DNA from: Oenanthe sinensis
Taxonomy: Eukaryota > Streptophyta > Magnoliopsida > Apiales > Apiaceae
Length of the DNA: 64,000 bases
Assembly (NCBI GenBank): GCA_028671895.1
Contig: CM053801.1
Span: forward strand, 39,622,836 to 39,686,835
Direction: 5' to 3'
Numbering within the stretch: the stretch's first letter is position 1; each line of letters opens with the position of its first letter. The translations under genes were made by a program, and so were the position numbers. The notes beneath the pieces are model-generated. The model saw only the letters and a program-made list of their open reading frames with translations. It had not been told where the DNA came from and did no database searches. Of this stretch, positions 10,322 through 23,344 are shown piece after piece.

Positions 10322-12118
10322 ATACTTTTTAAACATGGGATTCTTGACTTTTGTAAGTGTAGAGGGCCTGACAGTAGGTTTGTCAATAGTAGTGTCTTCC
10401 TCTACCACATGCTTCTTACCATTTTTCTTCTTATAGTTAAACCCTATACCTACCTTTTGATTTTCAGTATTATCAACATGATATGATTTTAATAATGAAG
10501 AAGAATTTTTGTAGGCTTTGATTTTAAGCTCATTTTTAGTAATCTATTTTCTGATAAATTCCTCAATATGAGAAGCACAAACTACCTTGTTCTTAATAAT
10601 CTCATTTTTTTATTATAAGGACATAAAAGCATTCTATCTAAGCTCTAATTCTTCATTCTTTCATTTTAATGATTCATTAGCATTAGTCAGTTTGACAATC
10701 TCTTCATTAGCAGCTTGCATGCTTGTATGAATATTAAAAATTTCAGAACTTCAACTTTCAACAGTTTCCTTATACTGAGATGCAGTCATATCAACAGTAA
10801 TAAGAAAAGGTACCTTACTTGATGAAGGAGGTGACTCTTCTCCAGAGTTTGCAATGAGAGCTAGGTTTTTATACTCTTCTTCCTCTTCATCGTCAGATTC
10901 CTCCCAGCATTTGCCTTCAGCTATAAATGCCCTTCCTTGTTGCTTCTTGAGGTAAGCATCATACTTTGCCTTGACTTCCTCATAGTCATTATCATTTCTT
11001 CTAACATGCTTTGGCCTTTTGCATTAAATTACAAAATGCCTCATCTCATTATAGTTGTAGCATCTTATTTTAGATCTGTCCACCATTCCTGTGTTGTATC
11101 CACCTTTGCTATTTCCTCTAGGTTTTGATGTGTTTCCTTTGTTAAACTTGGAGTTTTGAAGTTTAGGTTTGAAGGAACTATTCTTCTTGAATCTCAGGTT
11201 TGAGAACTTCATTGTCATGTAGGCCATTGTTTTGTTTTCCATGTTGTCAAGTTCATCCAGAGTGTAGAACTCATCTTCATCACCATCCTTGAGTTCAAGA
11301 ATAACACTTTCATCTTCATCAATAACCTCTTCAATCTTGATTTGTTATTGATGTTGAGACACTTGAAACTGCAACATCTTTGGAAGTTGAGCCACTAGAG
11401 CATTTGAGGTGTTGGCTATTTATCCTCTTTGGCCAGACTAGATACCTCTCTTTTGTAATAGTTCTAGCTCATAGGTTTTGAGAATGCCATACAAAGTTTC
11501 AAGAGATACTTTTGACATATCTCTTCCTTATCTTATAGCAGTAACCTTATGCTCCAGATAGCCAGGAAGTGTTAACATGAATTTCATGTTTACTTCCTTC
11601 TTGTCATAAAACTTTCTATGCAGCTGCAAGTCATTTATCAATCTGTTGAACCTCTTAAACATCTCAGCCAACCCTTCATTTGATTTGGCCATAAAAGCCT
11701 CATACTGAAATACCAAAATTTGTCTTTGGTTGTCTTTCACCTCATCTAATCCTTCACAGAGTATCTCAATAGTTTTCCATATTTGTTTGGCACTTGTGCA
11801 GTTGACAATGTTGTTATACATAACATTGTAAAGTGCTTCAATGATTATGAACTGCAAACAATCATCCATGGCTACTTTTTCTTTTTCAATATCATTGTAC
11901 TCTGAAACCTTTTTAGGAACCCAGTAGGCAGGTATTGTCTCACCTTCTACCGTGATTTCAGGTACATATGATTGAGGAATAAAATAACCATTTTCCAGAA
12001 TACCATAATAAAGTGGGTTGACTGTTTTTATGAACAACATCATTTTTCTTTTCCAAAGATTGTAATGTTCTTTGTCAAAGGTGGGTATTTTTATATTGCT
12101 TATTTTCTGTGCACTCAT
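10322..12118 (-). pseudogene. gag: Element B gag fragment (Ty1-copia)
   Basis: Gag starts at ATG 12118 (MSAQKISNIKIPTFDKEHY) and resembles A gag throughout: UBN2-type capsid region to a stop at 11528, with short decayed segments after it. The zinc knuckle near 11070 is defective: the second Cys is Tyr and the Gly before His is Arg (CYNYNEMRHF). A stop follows it. An acidic EESDDEEEE stretch and a GIGF.YKKK block continue to 10322, where the gene is cut by X. No pol of B is in the window. Confidence 0.85.
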
Positions 12119-12168
12119 CTTGGATCTTTTCAGGTTAGATATGTTAAACCTGCTTTTTTGATAGCAGT
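12119..12168 (-). promoter_or_regulatory. Element B leader with decayed PBS
   Basis: Next to the LTR start at 12169 the minus strand reads ACTGCTATCAAAAAAGC where the other elements have ATTGGTATCAAAGC. It is recognisable as a mutated tRNA-iMet primer site. The leader is very short. Confidence 0.6.
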
Positions 12169-12679
12169 TGTTAGGTAAGATAAGTGTTGCAGAAGGGAGG
12201 GGGGTTGAATGCAACTTGATTAATTATATCTAATTCTTGCTAACAACAAACAAGAATAACAATTAATAAATTTTATGATGAAAACAATAAAAATAGATAA
12301 GCAAGAGAGTGTTTTTAAACTTTAAAATTAATTTTATTATTTTTGTTTTGCTACAACTGACTGGAAATGAGTTCTAGCTTCGATAGATACAATAACAATG
12401 AATTTGCTAATGTTTTTATACCTGAGAGAAAATCTAGCTATGTTGCACTAGAGAAACTCCTTGTGAGATGTCTGTATTTATACTGAACACATATCCCACA
12501 TACAAGTGTACTTTCCCTTGGTCTTTAAACAAAGCTTGAAATAGAAACTGTGCTTTTCTCGCTCAACTTTTTCTTCATTCCATTTGTAGATAAAACAACT
12601 CTGAGATATGCATAAATCTTTGACTCCTTGAGCACGCTTTAACTTTTACTTGTCTTCTCCTAAGTTGCAGTAGTAGACT

Positions 12680-13260
12680 TGACAGACTAGATAGACATGT
12701 CCAAACCATTCCTTGTAATTTCACTATCTTAATCTGCTACCTGGAATAGACTGTCAACTTCACTAAAAGTTTAGTGTCAACTTTTAGCTCCTCTATGGTG
12801 ATAGTATCTCCGGCTCCACATACTTTGCTACCAAGCTTTAATAGTCTATTAAAATATACTGTCTCCAAAGCTGCTGTCAACTATCCCCGCCAAAGTTACT
12901 GTCAGTAATACTTGTTGTCTTCAATTCTTCATTCTCCGCCAAGTATACTGTCAAGTGAATAGTTGTTGTCAGTAATACTTATTGTCTTCAATTCTTTATT
13001 CTCCGCCAAGTATACTGTCAAGGGAATAGTTATCGTCGTCTATTCCAATTGTGTTGTCACTTGTAATGTACTGTCACTGGTTTGAGTACTTGAAATGTTA
13101 CTGTCTGAGTTTTGAATCATGATGTGCATGAACACCTGGTGAACTTCTACTTCATGACTCATTTTTATTCTTTCATAAAAGACAGTAATTTTCAAATGTA
13201 CAGTCACCTAACTGTTACTTTTTAAATGTACTACAAGTGACTACTGACCATACTGTCAAT
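12680..13260. repeat. ACTGTC-motif cluster in the B LTR
   Basis: ACTGTC and its complement recur many times. An imperfect direct repeat of about 70-80 bp contains TTCTCCGCCAAGTATACTG at 12933 and again near 13000. A local inverted repeat (CACTAAAAGTTTAGTG) is near 12760. Confidence 0.7.
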
Positions 13261-13311
13261 ATACATATGACAATATGTTTTACTTAGCTTAATTAAACTT
13301 AAACTAAGTGC

Positions 13312-13316
13312 ATTAG
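13312..13316. repeat. Target duplication ATTAG, left of array G
   Basis: ATTAG precedes the first G LTR and recurs at 24915-24919 directly after the third. This makes the whole three-LTR array one insertion site. Confidence 0.88.
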
Positions 13317-14886
13317 TGATGTGCTAAAAATATACATTTTAAATTGCAAGTGCACAATTCACATCGTTTTAATAATTTAAAGATTCGTTCCGCAAGGACT
13401 AAAATTATTTTTACAAAAACTTTAATTTTCAATTTAGGCGAATTAGACCAATTAATTTTGAGATGAGTTATTAACCAAGGACAAAAAAAGGAATGATAAT
13501 AAGCTAATTAAAAATTCAAGTAACGAAACTAACTAAACTTTAAACATTAATTAAAATACTTGACAAATAAAAGAAAATGGACAAAGGAAGACTAGTGCTT
13601 TTAAATCTAGATCTACAAACTAAAGACCATAATTAATACTACTAAAATTAGATCTAAAATTCAATACAACTCAAAAGCAAAACTACATCTAAAATATCAA
13701 ACCATTAAAGCTATTTTAACAAATCTAACAACTAAAAAGTAGATCTAAATTCTAACACCCAACAAGAAATAAATTTAGCTCTAAAATGTCAAACCCACTA
13801 ATAAAATGGAGATTTAAAAGGGGTTCAACTACAACATAAAAAGAAAAGTAGATCTAAGAACATTAAACTAAATAGGCTCCTTTCAATTCTCAAGTACTTT
13901 ACTTTTTTACTTGATGAAAGTGAAATGGGTCATAGCCATAAAGGTGAATGAGACAAGTAAAATATAAAAGTAGATCTAAAATTTAAAGAGCTAAGTTTTA
14001 ACACTACCAACAACTAGATCTATATCTAAAATATTTAAACAACTACAAGTAAATATCAAACCCCAACAACCAAAACTAGTTCTACAATCTAGAATAAAAA
14101 AAACAACTAATAATAATAAATTTAGAGATCTAAATCATTGAACCCACATTTAAAATAGAGATTTAAAGGGGCTCGTGACAAGATAATAAACAATAAAACT
14201 AAAGAGTAAAGTAGAGAGATAAGTAAACTAGATCTAGAATATTAATCTAAAAGGCTCCTTTCATTTCCCAAGTATACAACTTGTGGTACTTAGAAAGATA
14301 TCATAGCCATAAACTTAAAGAAGATAAGATGAAGACTAACATAAAAATAAATTAAGACTTAAAGAAGATAAGATGAAGACTAGCATAAAAATAAATTAAG
14401 ACTTAAAGAAGATAAGATGAAGACTAGCATAAAAGAAAATAAAGACTTGCATTAATATGAAAAGTGTTTACAATATTTGAGAGAGCTAAAAACTAGATCT
14501 AGAAAATTAAAAGAGAGGCTACTACTAAAACTAGGGTAAAAACTAGAGATCATTACAATGAGAGAATGAGATGTATTTATAGGCTAGGACTAGGGTTTTG
14601 GGTGGTGTTGGGTCAATCCCCACCATTCAAATGAGGTGTTTGTTGGTAAAATCTACACCATTGATTTTTGATTTCATCCACCAACTTGCTCTTTTGTCTT
14701 TTTCTCCTCTTTACTTTGTTGGCTTCCTTTTCTTCCCTTTTTTTGCCCTTTCTAACCCATTTCTTCTCCTTTAATTATTTAATTTACTTATCTGCAAAAT
14801 AAGGAAAATGCAATAAATTAACTAATAAAAATACGAAAGTGAGCAATAAAATAGGCATTAAAATATGTAAAATTATGCACTAATCA
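13317..14886 (-). repeat. G LTR copy 1 (3' end side)
   Basis: Starts TGATGTGCTAAAA and ends GCACTAATCA. A minus-strand TATA box (CCTATAAATA) is at 14574-14583. A roughly 48-bp direct repeat (ACTTAAAGAAGATAAGATG) occurs three times near 14305-14430. It is followed by a PPT at 14887. Confidence 0.93.
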
Positions 14887-14902
14887 AATGCCCCCATACC
14901 TG
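14887..14902 (-). promoter_or_regulatory. G polypurine tract, unit 1
   Basis: The minus strand reads CAGGTATGGGGGCATT directly before the LTR. This is the expected plus-strand primer site of a Ty3-gypsy element and confirms the strand. Confidence 0.8.
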
Positions 14903-16196
14903 TCTTTTGCTCGTCATCGAGTAAAATCAATAGTTAAAAAGCAAACTAAGAAAAGTTCTAGGCTCCTTTTCGTAGGCGTGACGGGTAATTTTAGGTTTAC
15001 CAACCCGTTAAACTCATAGACGATCTCTACAAGAGGAGTGTTGTCTCCTAAGGGTTTACAGAAGATATACCCATAAAATCTGTGAAATAATTCCTGCAAT
15101 TGTCCCGACTCAATTTTCACTCTAGTTTTCAATGGTGTAAACAAAAAGATTTTATAGGGAAAATACATGCCTTAGTAGACTTTTCTAATAATAGTCGAAT
15201 TGTAGGTAACTTCAATCTACTGGTATCGAATCTAAATGTTTACAAAAAATCTCAAGGTGTGTAGTGAATTTAAGGCCTCTGATAGATGAACTGCATACGA
15301 ATATTTTCTCTTTTTCAACCAATATTGAACTGACCCAATCTCTATTAAAACAAGTATCTAGCCAGATATCACAAATTCATATATATAACCCTTTTTTTTT
15401 CTTTCTCTTTTTTTTTAATCGACTGTATAGTGTCTGTTTTCTTAGGCTTTCTATGTTACCCATATAACGAGCTTTGGGTCAGTGACTCCCAAACCAGTTG
15501 GTCTTAGGGCACTAGGTTTTAAAATACCCCAACGGACTTAATTACTCGAGTAACAAAGGCCACAAAACAAGACTAGTCAATTCTACTTGTGCCCATCATC
15601 TCATCTATTTATTTTGAGGAATATTGGGTATTGAAGTAGTTTATTCTTTCTTTTTCTTTTTTTTCTTTTTTTTTTCATTTTCATCTTCTTCTTTTTTTGG
15701 CTATATATTTATTTTTCGCAAAAATTTGATTCGACATTGTTCTAACATGTGGGTTCTCTCTCAGGTATCGAATAACATCCCTATACAATCTTTCCAACAA
15801 AGGTCTTGTGCATATGTGCCGTCTTGAAATTTGGTGTAAAAATCGTTCGACACCAGTTTCATAAAGAAAACCTTACTCGACTAAGTTCAAATTATCTAAA
15901 AGGCATTATATATATAATTTTTTTTTAAAACAAATGCTAACACCAACTAGTCCTAAAGTTCAAATAGAGGACAGGACAACTCAACCTAAATATTTCTATT
16001 TTTGGATTTTTAATTTTCTATTTTTTTTGTATTTCTTTTTAATTTTAACATTACTAGCACCCTCCCCCATACCTAAATCATGCATTGTCCCCAATGTATG
16101 CAAATGAGAGAGATATGATAAAATAACATGAAGAGATAATACCTGACATGGGATGACGGAGAAACAAAACTAGTTTATTCTGAAAACTTACTTTAT
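14903..16196 (-). other. G post-integrase region, unit 1
   Basis: About 1.3 kb between the integrase stop and the PPT. It holds an 84-codon minus-strand ORF (14914-15168) of unknown nature and long pyrimidine tracts near 15385-15420 and 15650-15690. Athila elements can carry an env-like ORF here, but I see no convincing one. Confidence 0.65.
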
Positions 16197-17654
16197 TCAA
16201 AGATCGACAAGGTGGATGACCTCTTCCTCGAGATCAATTGGCAATTCTAAAAATGGTTTGAGCCTTTGTCCATTAACTTTAAATATGTCACAATTAATAG
16301 GATTTTCAATTTCAATAGCACCGTGAGGAAAAACTGTTCTAACAATGTATGGTCCTTCCCACCTAGATCTCAACTTTCCAGGAAAGAGATGCAATCTAGA
16401 ATTATATAAAAGAACTTTTTGACCGGGAGAAAAGGATTTTCTCAAGATGGATTTATCATGAAACACTTTAGTTCTTTCTTTATAGATTTTAGCATTTTCA
16501 TAGGCATCATTCCTCATTTCCTCTAACTCAGACAATTGTAACTTCCGATGACTACTAGCAGTGGATAAATCAAAATTTAACCCTCTAATGGCCCACATGG
16601 CCCTATGTTCAAGTTCAACAGGGAGATGACACGCTTTACCAAACACTAGTCTGTAGGGAGACATACCCAAGATCGTCTTGAAAGCAGTCCGATAGGCCCA
16701 TAATGCATCTATCAACTTAATGGACCAATCTTTCCTATTCGAGTTGACAGTCTTTTCTAAAATTTGTTTGATTTGCCTATTAGAGACTTCAACTTGACCA
16801 CTAGTCTGAGGATGATAAGGGGTGGCCAATTTATGCGTGATGGAATACTTTTTCAAGAGAGATTCAAATTGATGATTTTTAAAGTGCTTGCCTTGGTCAC
16901 TAATGATAGCTCTAGGTGTGCCAAATCGAGAAAAGATATTCTCTTTTAAGAATTTAAGGACGACCTTGTTATCATTAGTCTTAGTTGGTATGGCTTCGAC
17001 CCACTTAGACACGTAATCAACCGCTAAGAGAATGTAGAGATTACCAAATGAATTAGGAAAGGGCCCTATAAAATCTATTCCCCAAACATCAAAAATCTCA
17101 ATGACAAGGATTGGACTCATTGGCATCATGTTTCTTCTAGTGATCTTTCCTAAATGTTGACACCTACTACAAGCGGAACAGAATTCGGCGGCATCCTTAA
17201 ACAAACTAGGCCAATAAAAACCACACTGAAGTATCTTCGCGGCTGTTTTCTTAGCACTAAAATGACCTCCACAAGCTTGGTCATGACAAAAGGACAGTAC
17301 GCTCCTAACCTCATGGTTTGGAATACATCTCCTAATGATTTGGTCTGGGCAATGTTTAAAAAGATAAGGGTCATCCCAAAAGAAGTGTTTGACTTGAGAG
17401 AAAAATTTTGATTTATCTTGCTTAGACCAATTGGAAGGAATTTCACCGGTGGCAAGGTAATTGACAATATCGGCGAACCAAGGAGGACTAGAGATTGAAA
17501 GAAGGTGTTCATCGGGAAAAGATTCATTTAAGGGTAAGTCAATAGTGGAATCCACTACTAATCGAGAGAGATGATCGGCAACAACATTTTCTGAACCCTT
17601 CTTATCCCTAATTTCTAGGTCAAATTCCTGAAGCAACAAGACCCATCTAATCAA
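16197..17654 (-). pseudogene. pol: G unit 1 pol: RNase H end and integrase
   Basis: This 485-codon ORF opens in the RNase H tail (LLQEFDLEIRDKKGSENVVADHLSRL). It contains the integrase zinc region (H...H then CSACSRCQHLGK) and the DDE core with Asp in VWGIDFIGPF, Asp in ISDQGKHF and Glu in GQVEVSNRQI. The C-terminal part has WEGPYIVRTVFPHGAIEI. No chromodomain is seen, as expected for Athila/Tat. The reading frame is intact but separated from RT by lesions near 17840-17855, and no gag or PR exists upstream. Confidence 0.92.
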
Positions 17655-18330
17655 TCGGGCCTTTGAGTCTTTTTTGGAGAAAAGGTATCTAAGGGCTGCG
17701 TGATCGGTGTAAACAATGATTTTGGAACCGATAAGATACGACCGAAACTTCTCAAGGGCAAAGACTACTGCTAAGAGCTCTTTTTCAATTGTGGAGTAAT
17801 TAAGTTGAGCATCATTTAAGGTCTTGCTAGCATAGTAGGTATCTTATCTATTCATTGACCTAACACCGCCCCTACCGCATAATCCGAAGCGTCACACATT
17901 AACTCAAAAGGTTGATTCCAATCGGGGGACTTGATGATCGGGGCTGAAGTCAATTCTTTCTTAAGTTGGTCAAAAGATTGAACACACTCACTAGTAAACT
18001 CGAATTTGACCTCCTTAGAAAGAAGGTTGGTCAAGGGTCTAGCCTTCTTACTAAAATCTTTAATGAAACGTCGATAGAAACCGGCATGTCCTAAAAAGGA
18101 GCGAATTTCTTTGACAGATTTTGGTGGCGGGAGATTAGCAATAAGGTCGACTTTGGCCTTATCAACTTCGATTCCCTTTTCAGAAATTTTGTGACCAAGA
18201 ACAATTCCTTCCTTAACCATGAAATGACATTTTTCCCAATTAAGAACGAGGTCGGTTTCCTTACACCTTTTTAAGACTAAGTCGAGATGGTGTAGACACT
18301 GATGAAAAGAAGAACCAAAGATGGAAAACT
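17655..18330 (-). pseudogene. pol: G unit 1 pol: RT C-terminal part and RNase H
   Basis: It begins at the LTR border directly after where the RT YxDD box would end, reading FSIFGSSF. It continues with HLDLVLKRC, NWEKCHFMVKEGIVLGHKIS and IRSFLGHAGFYRRFIKDFS, and reaches the RNase H (ELMCDASDYAVGAVLGQ). The frame breaks at 17852. Beyond that, TLNDAQLNYSTIEKELLAV and YTDHAALRYL are readable in another frame. The fingers and palm Asp residues are missing, so this RT cannot work. Confidence 0.88.
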
Positions 18331-19900
18331 TGATGTGCTAAAAATATACATTTTAAATTGCAAGTGCACAATTCACATCGTTTTAATAATTTAAAGATTC
18401 GTTCCGCAAGGACTAAAATTATTTTTACAAAAACTTTAATTTTCAATTTAGGCGAATTAGACCAATTAATTTTGAGATGAGTTATTAACCAAGGACAAAA
18501 AAAGGAATGATAATAAGCTAATTAAAAATTCAAGTAACGAAACTAACTAAACTTTAAACATTAATTAAAATACTTGACAAATAAAAGAAAATGGACAAAG
18601 AAAGACTAGTGCTTTTAAATCTAGATCTACAAACTAAAGACCATAATTAATACTACTAAAATTAGATCTAAAATTCAATACAACTCAAAAGCAAAACTAC
18701 ATCTAAAATATCAAACCATTAAAGCTATTTTAACAAATCTAACAACTAAAAAGTAGATCTAAATTCTAACACCCAACAAGAAATAAATTTAGCTCTAAAA
18801 TGTCAAACCCACTAATAAAATGGAGATTTAAAAGGGGTTCAACTACAACATAAAAAGAAAAGTAGATCTAAGAACATTAAACTAAATAGGCTCCTTTCAA
18901 TTCTCAAGTACTTTACTTTTTTACTTGATGAAAGTGAAATGGGTCATAGCCATAAAGGTGAATGAGACAAGTAAAATATAAAAGTAGATCTAAAATTTAA
19001 AGAGCTAAGTTTTAACACTACCAACAACTAGATCTATATCTAAAATATTTAAACAACTACAAGTAAATATCAAACCCCAACAACCAAAACTAGTTCTACA
19101 ATCTAGAATAAAAAAAACAACTAATAATAATAAATTTAGAGATCTAAATCATTGAACCCACATTTAAAATAGAGATTTAAAGGGGCTCGTGACAAGATAA
19201 TAAACAATAAAACTAAAGAGTAAAGTAGAGAGATAAGTAAACTAGATCTAGAATATTAATCTAAAAGGCTCCTTTCATTTCCCAAGTATACAACTTGTGG
19301 TACTTAGAAAGATATCATAGCCATAAACTTAAAGAAGATAAGATGAAGACTAACATAAAAATAAATTAAGACTTAAAGAAGATAAGATGAAGACTAGCAT
19401 AAAAATAAATTAAGACTTAAAGAAGATAAGATGAAGACTAGCATAAAAGAAAATAAAGACTTGCATTAATATGAAAAGTGTTTACAATATTTGAGAGAGC
19501 TAAAAACTAGATCTAGAAAATTAAAAGAGAGGCTACTACTAAAACTAGGGTAAAAACTAGAGATCATTACAATGAGAGAATGAGATGTATTTATAGGCTA
19601 GGACTAGGGTTTTGGGTGGTGTTGGGTCAATCCCCACCATTCAAATGAGGTGTTTGTTGGTAAAATCTACACCATTGATTTTTGATTTCATCCACCAACT
19701 TGCTCTTTTGTCTTTTTCTCCTCTTTACTTTGTTGGCTTCCTTTTCTTCCCTTTTTTTGCCCTTTCTAACCCATTTCTTCTCCTTTAATTATTTAATTTA
19801 CTTATCTGCAAAATAAGGAAAATGCAATAAATTAACTAATAAAAATACGAAAGTGAGCAATAAAATAGGCATTAAAATATGTAAAATTATGCACGAATCA
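18331..19900 (-). repeat. G LTR copy 2 (middle)
   Basis: Same length as copy 1 and nearly identical; by eye it differs at two positions (18592 A for G, and the GCACGAATCA end). It serves as 5' LTR of unit 1 and 3' LTR of unit 2. A TATA box is at about 19588-19597. Confidence 0.93.
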
Positions 19901-19916
19901 AATGCCCCCATACCTG
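19901..19916 (-). promoter_or_regulatory. G polypurine tract, unit 2
   Basis: Same CAGGTATGGGGGCATT on the minus strand, abutting LTR copy 2. Confidence 0.8.
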
Positions 19917-21210
19917 TCTTTTGCTCGTCATCGAGTAAAATCAATAGTTAAAAAGCAAACTAAGAAAAGTTCTAGGCTCCTTTTCGTAGGCGTGACGGGT
20001 AATTTTAGGTTTACCAACCCGTTAAACTCATAGACGATCTCTACAAGAGGAGTGTTGTCTCCTAAGGGTTTACAGAAGATATACCCATAAAATCTGTGAA
20101 ATAATTCCTGCAATTGTCCCGACTCAATTTTCACTCTAGTTTTCAATGGTGTAAACAAAAAGATTTTATAGGGAAAATACATGCCTTAGTAGACTTTTCT
20201 AATAATAGTCGAATTGTAGGTAACTTCAATCTACTGGTATCGAATCTAAATGTTTACAAAAAATCTCAAGGTGTGTAGTGAATTTAAGGCCTCTGATAGA
20301 TGAACTGCATACGAATATTTTCTCTTTTTCAACCAATATTGAACTGACCCAATCTCTATTAAAACAAGTATCTAGCCAGATATCACAAATTCATATATAT
20401 AACCTTTTTTTTTTCTTTCTCTTTTTTTTTAATCGACTGTATAGTGTCTGTTTTCTTAGGCTTTCTATGTTACCCATATAACGAGCTTTGGGTCAGTGAC
20501 TCCCAAACCAGTTGGTCTTAGGGCACTAGGTTTTAAAATACCCCAACGGACTTAATTACTCGAGTAACAAAGGCCACAAAACAAGACTAGTCAATTCTAC
20601 TTGTGCCCATCATCTCATCTATTTATTTTGAGGAATATTGGGTATTGAAGTAGTTTATTCTTTCTTTTTCTTTTTTTTCTTTTTTTTTTCATTTTCATCT
20701 TCTTCTTTTTTTGGCTATATATTTATTTTTCGCAAAAATTTGATTCGACATTGTTCTAACATGTGGGTTCTCTCTCAGGTATCGAATAACATCCCTATAC
20801 AATCTTTCCAACAAAGGTCTTGTGCATATGTGCCGTCTTGAAATTTGGTGTAAAAATCGTTCGACACCAGTTTCATAAAGAAAACCTTACTCGACTAAGT
20901 TCAAATTATCTAAAAGGCATTATATATATAATTTTTTTTTAAAACAAATGCTAACACCAACTAGTCCTAAAGTTCAAATAGAGGACAGGACAACTCAACC
21001 TAAATATTTCTATTTTTGGATTTTTAATTTTCTATTTTTTTTGTATTTCTTTTTAATTTTAACATTACTAGCACCCTCCCCCATACCTAAATCATGCATT
21101 GTCCCCAATGTATGCAAATGAGAGAGATATGATAAAATAACATGAAGAGATAATACCTGACATGGGATGACGGAGAAACAAAACTAGTTTATTCTGAAAA
21201 CTTACTTTAT
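19917..21210 (-). other. G post-integrase region, unit 2
   Basis: Near-perfect repeat of 14903-16196, with the same 84-codon ORF (19928-20182) and pyrimidine tracts. One C-to-T difference is seen in a homopolymer near 20405. Confidence 0.65.
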
Positions 21211-22668
21211 TCAAAGATCGACAAGGTGGATGACCTCTTCCTCGAGATCAATTGGCAATTCTAAAAATGGTTTGAGCCTTTGTCCATTAACTTTAAATAT
21301 GTCACCATTAATAGGATTTTCAATTTCAATAGCACCGTGAGGAAAAACTGTTCTAACAATGTATGGTCCTTCCCACCTAGATCTCAACTTTCCAGGAAAG
21401 AGATGCAATCTAGAATTATATAAAAGAACTTTTTGACCGGGAGAAAAGGATTTTCTCAAGATGGATTTATCATGAAACACTTTAGTTCTTTCTTTATAGA
21501 TTTTAGCATTTTCATAGGCATCATTCCTCATTTCCTCTAACTCAGACAATTGTAACTTCCGATGACTACTAGCAGTGGATAAATCAAAATTTAACCCTCT
21601 AATGGCCCACATGGCCCTATGTTCAAGTTCAACAGGGAGATGACACGCTTTACCAAACACTAGTCTGTAGGGAGACATACCCAAGATCGTCTTGAAAGCA
21701 GTCCGATAGGCCCATAATGCATCTATCAACTTAATGGACCAATCTTTCCTATTCGAGTTGACAGTCTTTTCTAAAATTTGTTTGATTTGCCTATTAGAGA
21801 CTTCAACTTGACCACTAGTCTGAGGATGATAAGGGGTGGCCAATTTATGCGTGATGGAATACTTTTTCAAGAGAGATTCAAATTGATGATTTTTAAAGTG
21901 CTTGCCTTGGTCACTAATGATAGCTCTAGGTGTGCCAAATCGAGAAAAGATATTCTCTTTTAAGAATTTAAGGACGACCTTGTTATCATTAGTCTTAGTT
22001 GGTATGGCTTCGACCCACTTAGACACGTAATCAACCGCTAAGAGAATGTAGAGATTACCAAATGAATTAAGAAAGGGCCCTATAAAATCTATTCCCCAAA
22101 CATCAAAAATCTCAATGACAAGGATTGGACTCATTGGCATCATGTTTCTTCTAGTGATCTTTCCTAAATGTTGACACCTACTACAAGCGGAACAGAATTC
22201 GGCGGCATCCTTAAACAAACTAGGCCAATAAAAACCACACTGAAGTATCTTCGCGGCTGTTTTCTTAGCACTAAAATGACCTCCACAAGCTTGGTCATGA
22301 CAAAAGGACAGTACGCTCCTAACCTCATGGTTTGGAATACATCTCCTAATGATTTGGTCTGGGCAATGTTTAAAAAGATAAGGGTCATCCCAAAAGAAGT
22401 GTTTGACTTGAGAGAAAAATTTTGATTTATCTTGCTTAGACCAATTGGAAGGAATTTCACCGGTGGCAAGGTAATTGACAATATCGGCGAACCAAGGAGG
22501 ACTAGAGATTGAAAGAAGGTGTTCATCGGGAAAAGATTCATTTAAGGGTAAGTCAATAGTGGAATCCACTACTAATCGAGAGAGATGATCGGCAACAACA
22601 TTTTCTGAACCCTTCTTATCCCTAATTTCTAGGTCAAATTCCTGAAGCAACAAGACCCATCTAATCAA
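21211..22668 (-). pseudogene. pol: G unit 2 pol: RNase H end and integrase
   Basis: This 485-codon ORF matches unit 1 except for two substitutions: Pro to Leu after the first catalytic Asp (GPFLNS for GPFPNS) and Cys to Gly near the C-terminus (INGD for INCD). The zinc region and DDE residues are intact. The Gly form looks ancestral, because IxNPxNGxxFKVNGQRLK is the usual pattern of the family. Confidence 0.92.
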
Positions 22669-23344
22669 TCGGGCCTTTGAGTCTTTTTTGGAGAAAAGGT
22701 ATCTAAGGGCTGCGTGATCGGTGTAAACAATGATTTTGGAACCGATAAGATACGACCGAAACTTCTCAAGGGCAAAGACTACTGCTAAGAGCTCTTTTTC
22801 AATTGTGGAGTAATTAAGTTGAGCATCATTTAAGGTCTTGCTAGCATAGTAGGTATCTTATCTATTCATTGACCTAACACCGCCCCTACCGCATAATCCG
22901 AAGCGTCACACATTAACTCAAAAGGTTGATTCCAATCGGGGGACTTGATGATCGGGGCTGAAGTCAATTCTTTCTTAAGTTGGTCAAAAGATTGAACACA
23001 CTCACTAGTAAACTCGAATTTGACCTCCTTAGAAAGAAGGTTGGTCAAGGGTCTAGCCTTCTTACTAAAATCTTTAATGAAACGTCGATGAAAACCGGCA
23101 TGTCCTAAAAAGGAGCGAATTTCTTTGACAGATTTTGGTGGCGGGAGATTAGCAATAAGGTCGACTTAGGCCTTATCAACTTCGATTCCCTTTTCAGAAA
23201 TTTTGTGACCAAGAACAATTCCTTCCTTAACCATGAAATGACATTTTTCCCAATTAAGAACGAGGTCGGTTTCCTTACACCTTTTTAAGACTAAGTCGAG
23301 ATGGTGTAGACACTGATGAAAAGAAGAACCAAAGATGGAAAACT
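22669..23344 (-). pseudogene. pol: G unit 2 pol: RT C-terminal part and RNase H
   Basis: Same truncated RT as unit 1, joined to LTR copy 3 at 23345. It has one extra stop near 23165 (AAG GCC TAA on the minus strand) and an Arg-to-His change (FHRR for FYRR region) near 23087. Confidence 0.87.

Larger units (their letters stand above)
12169..13316 (-). repeat. Element B 5' LTR, main part
   Basis: It opens with TGTTAGGTAAG beside the PBS and has the GGGAGGGGGGTTGAAT tract. A minus-strand TATA box (TATAAATA) lies at about 12474-12483. The distal half is rich in ACTGTC motifs. Array G interrupts it at 13317, and its last bases lie at 24920-24943. With one ATTAG copy counted the LTR is about 1.17 kb. 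Confidence 0.82.

Noticed and set aside
14914..15168. 84-codon ORF as an Athila env gene
   Set aside because: Far too short, with no signal peptide or transmembrane segment visible; kept only as a note in the region entry.
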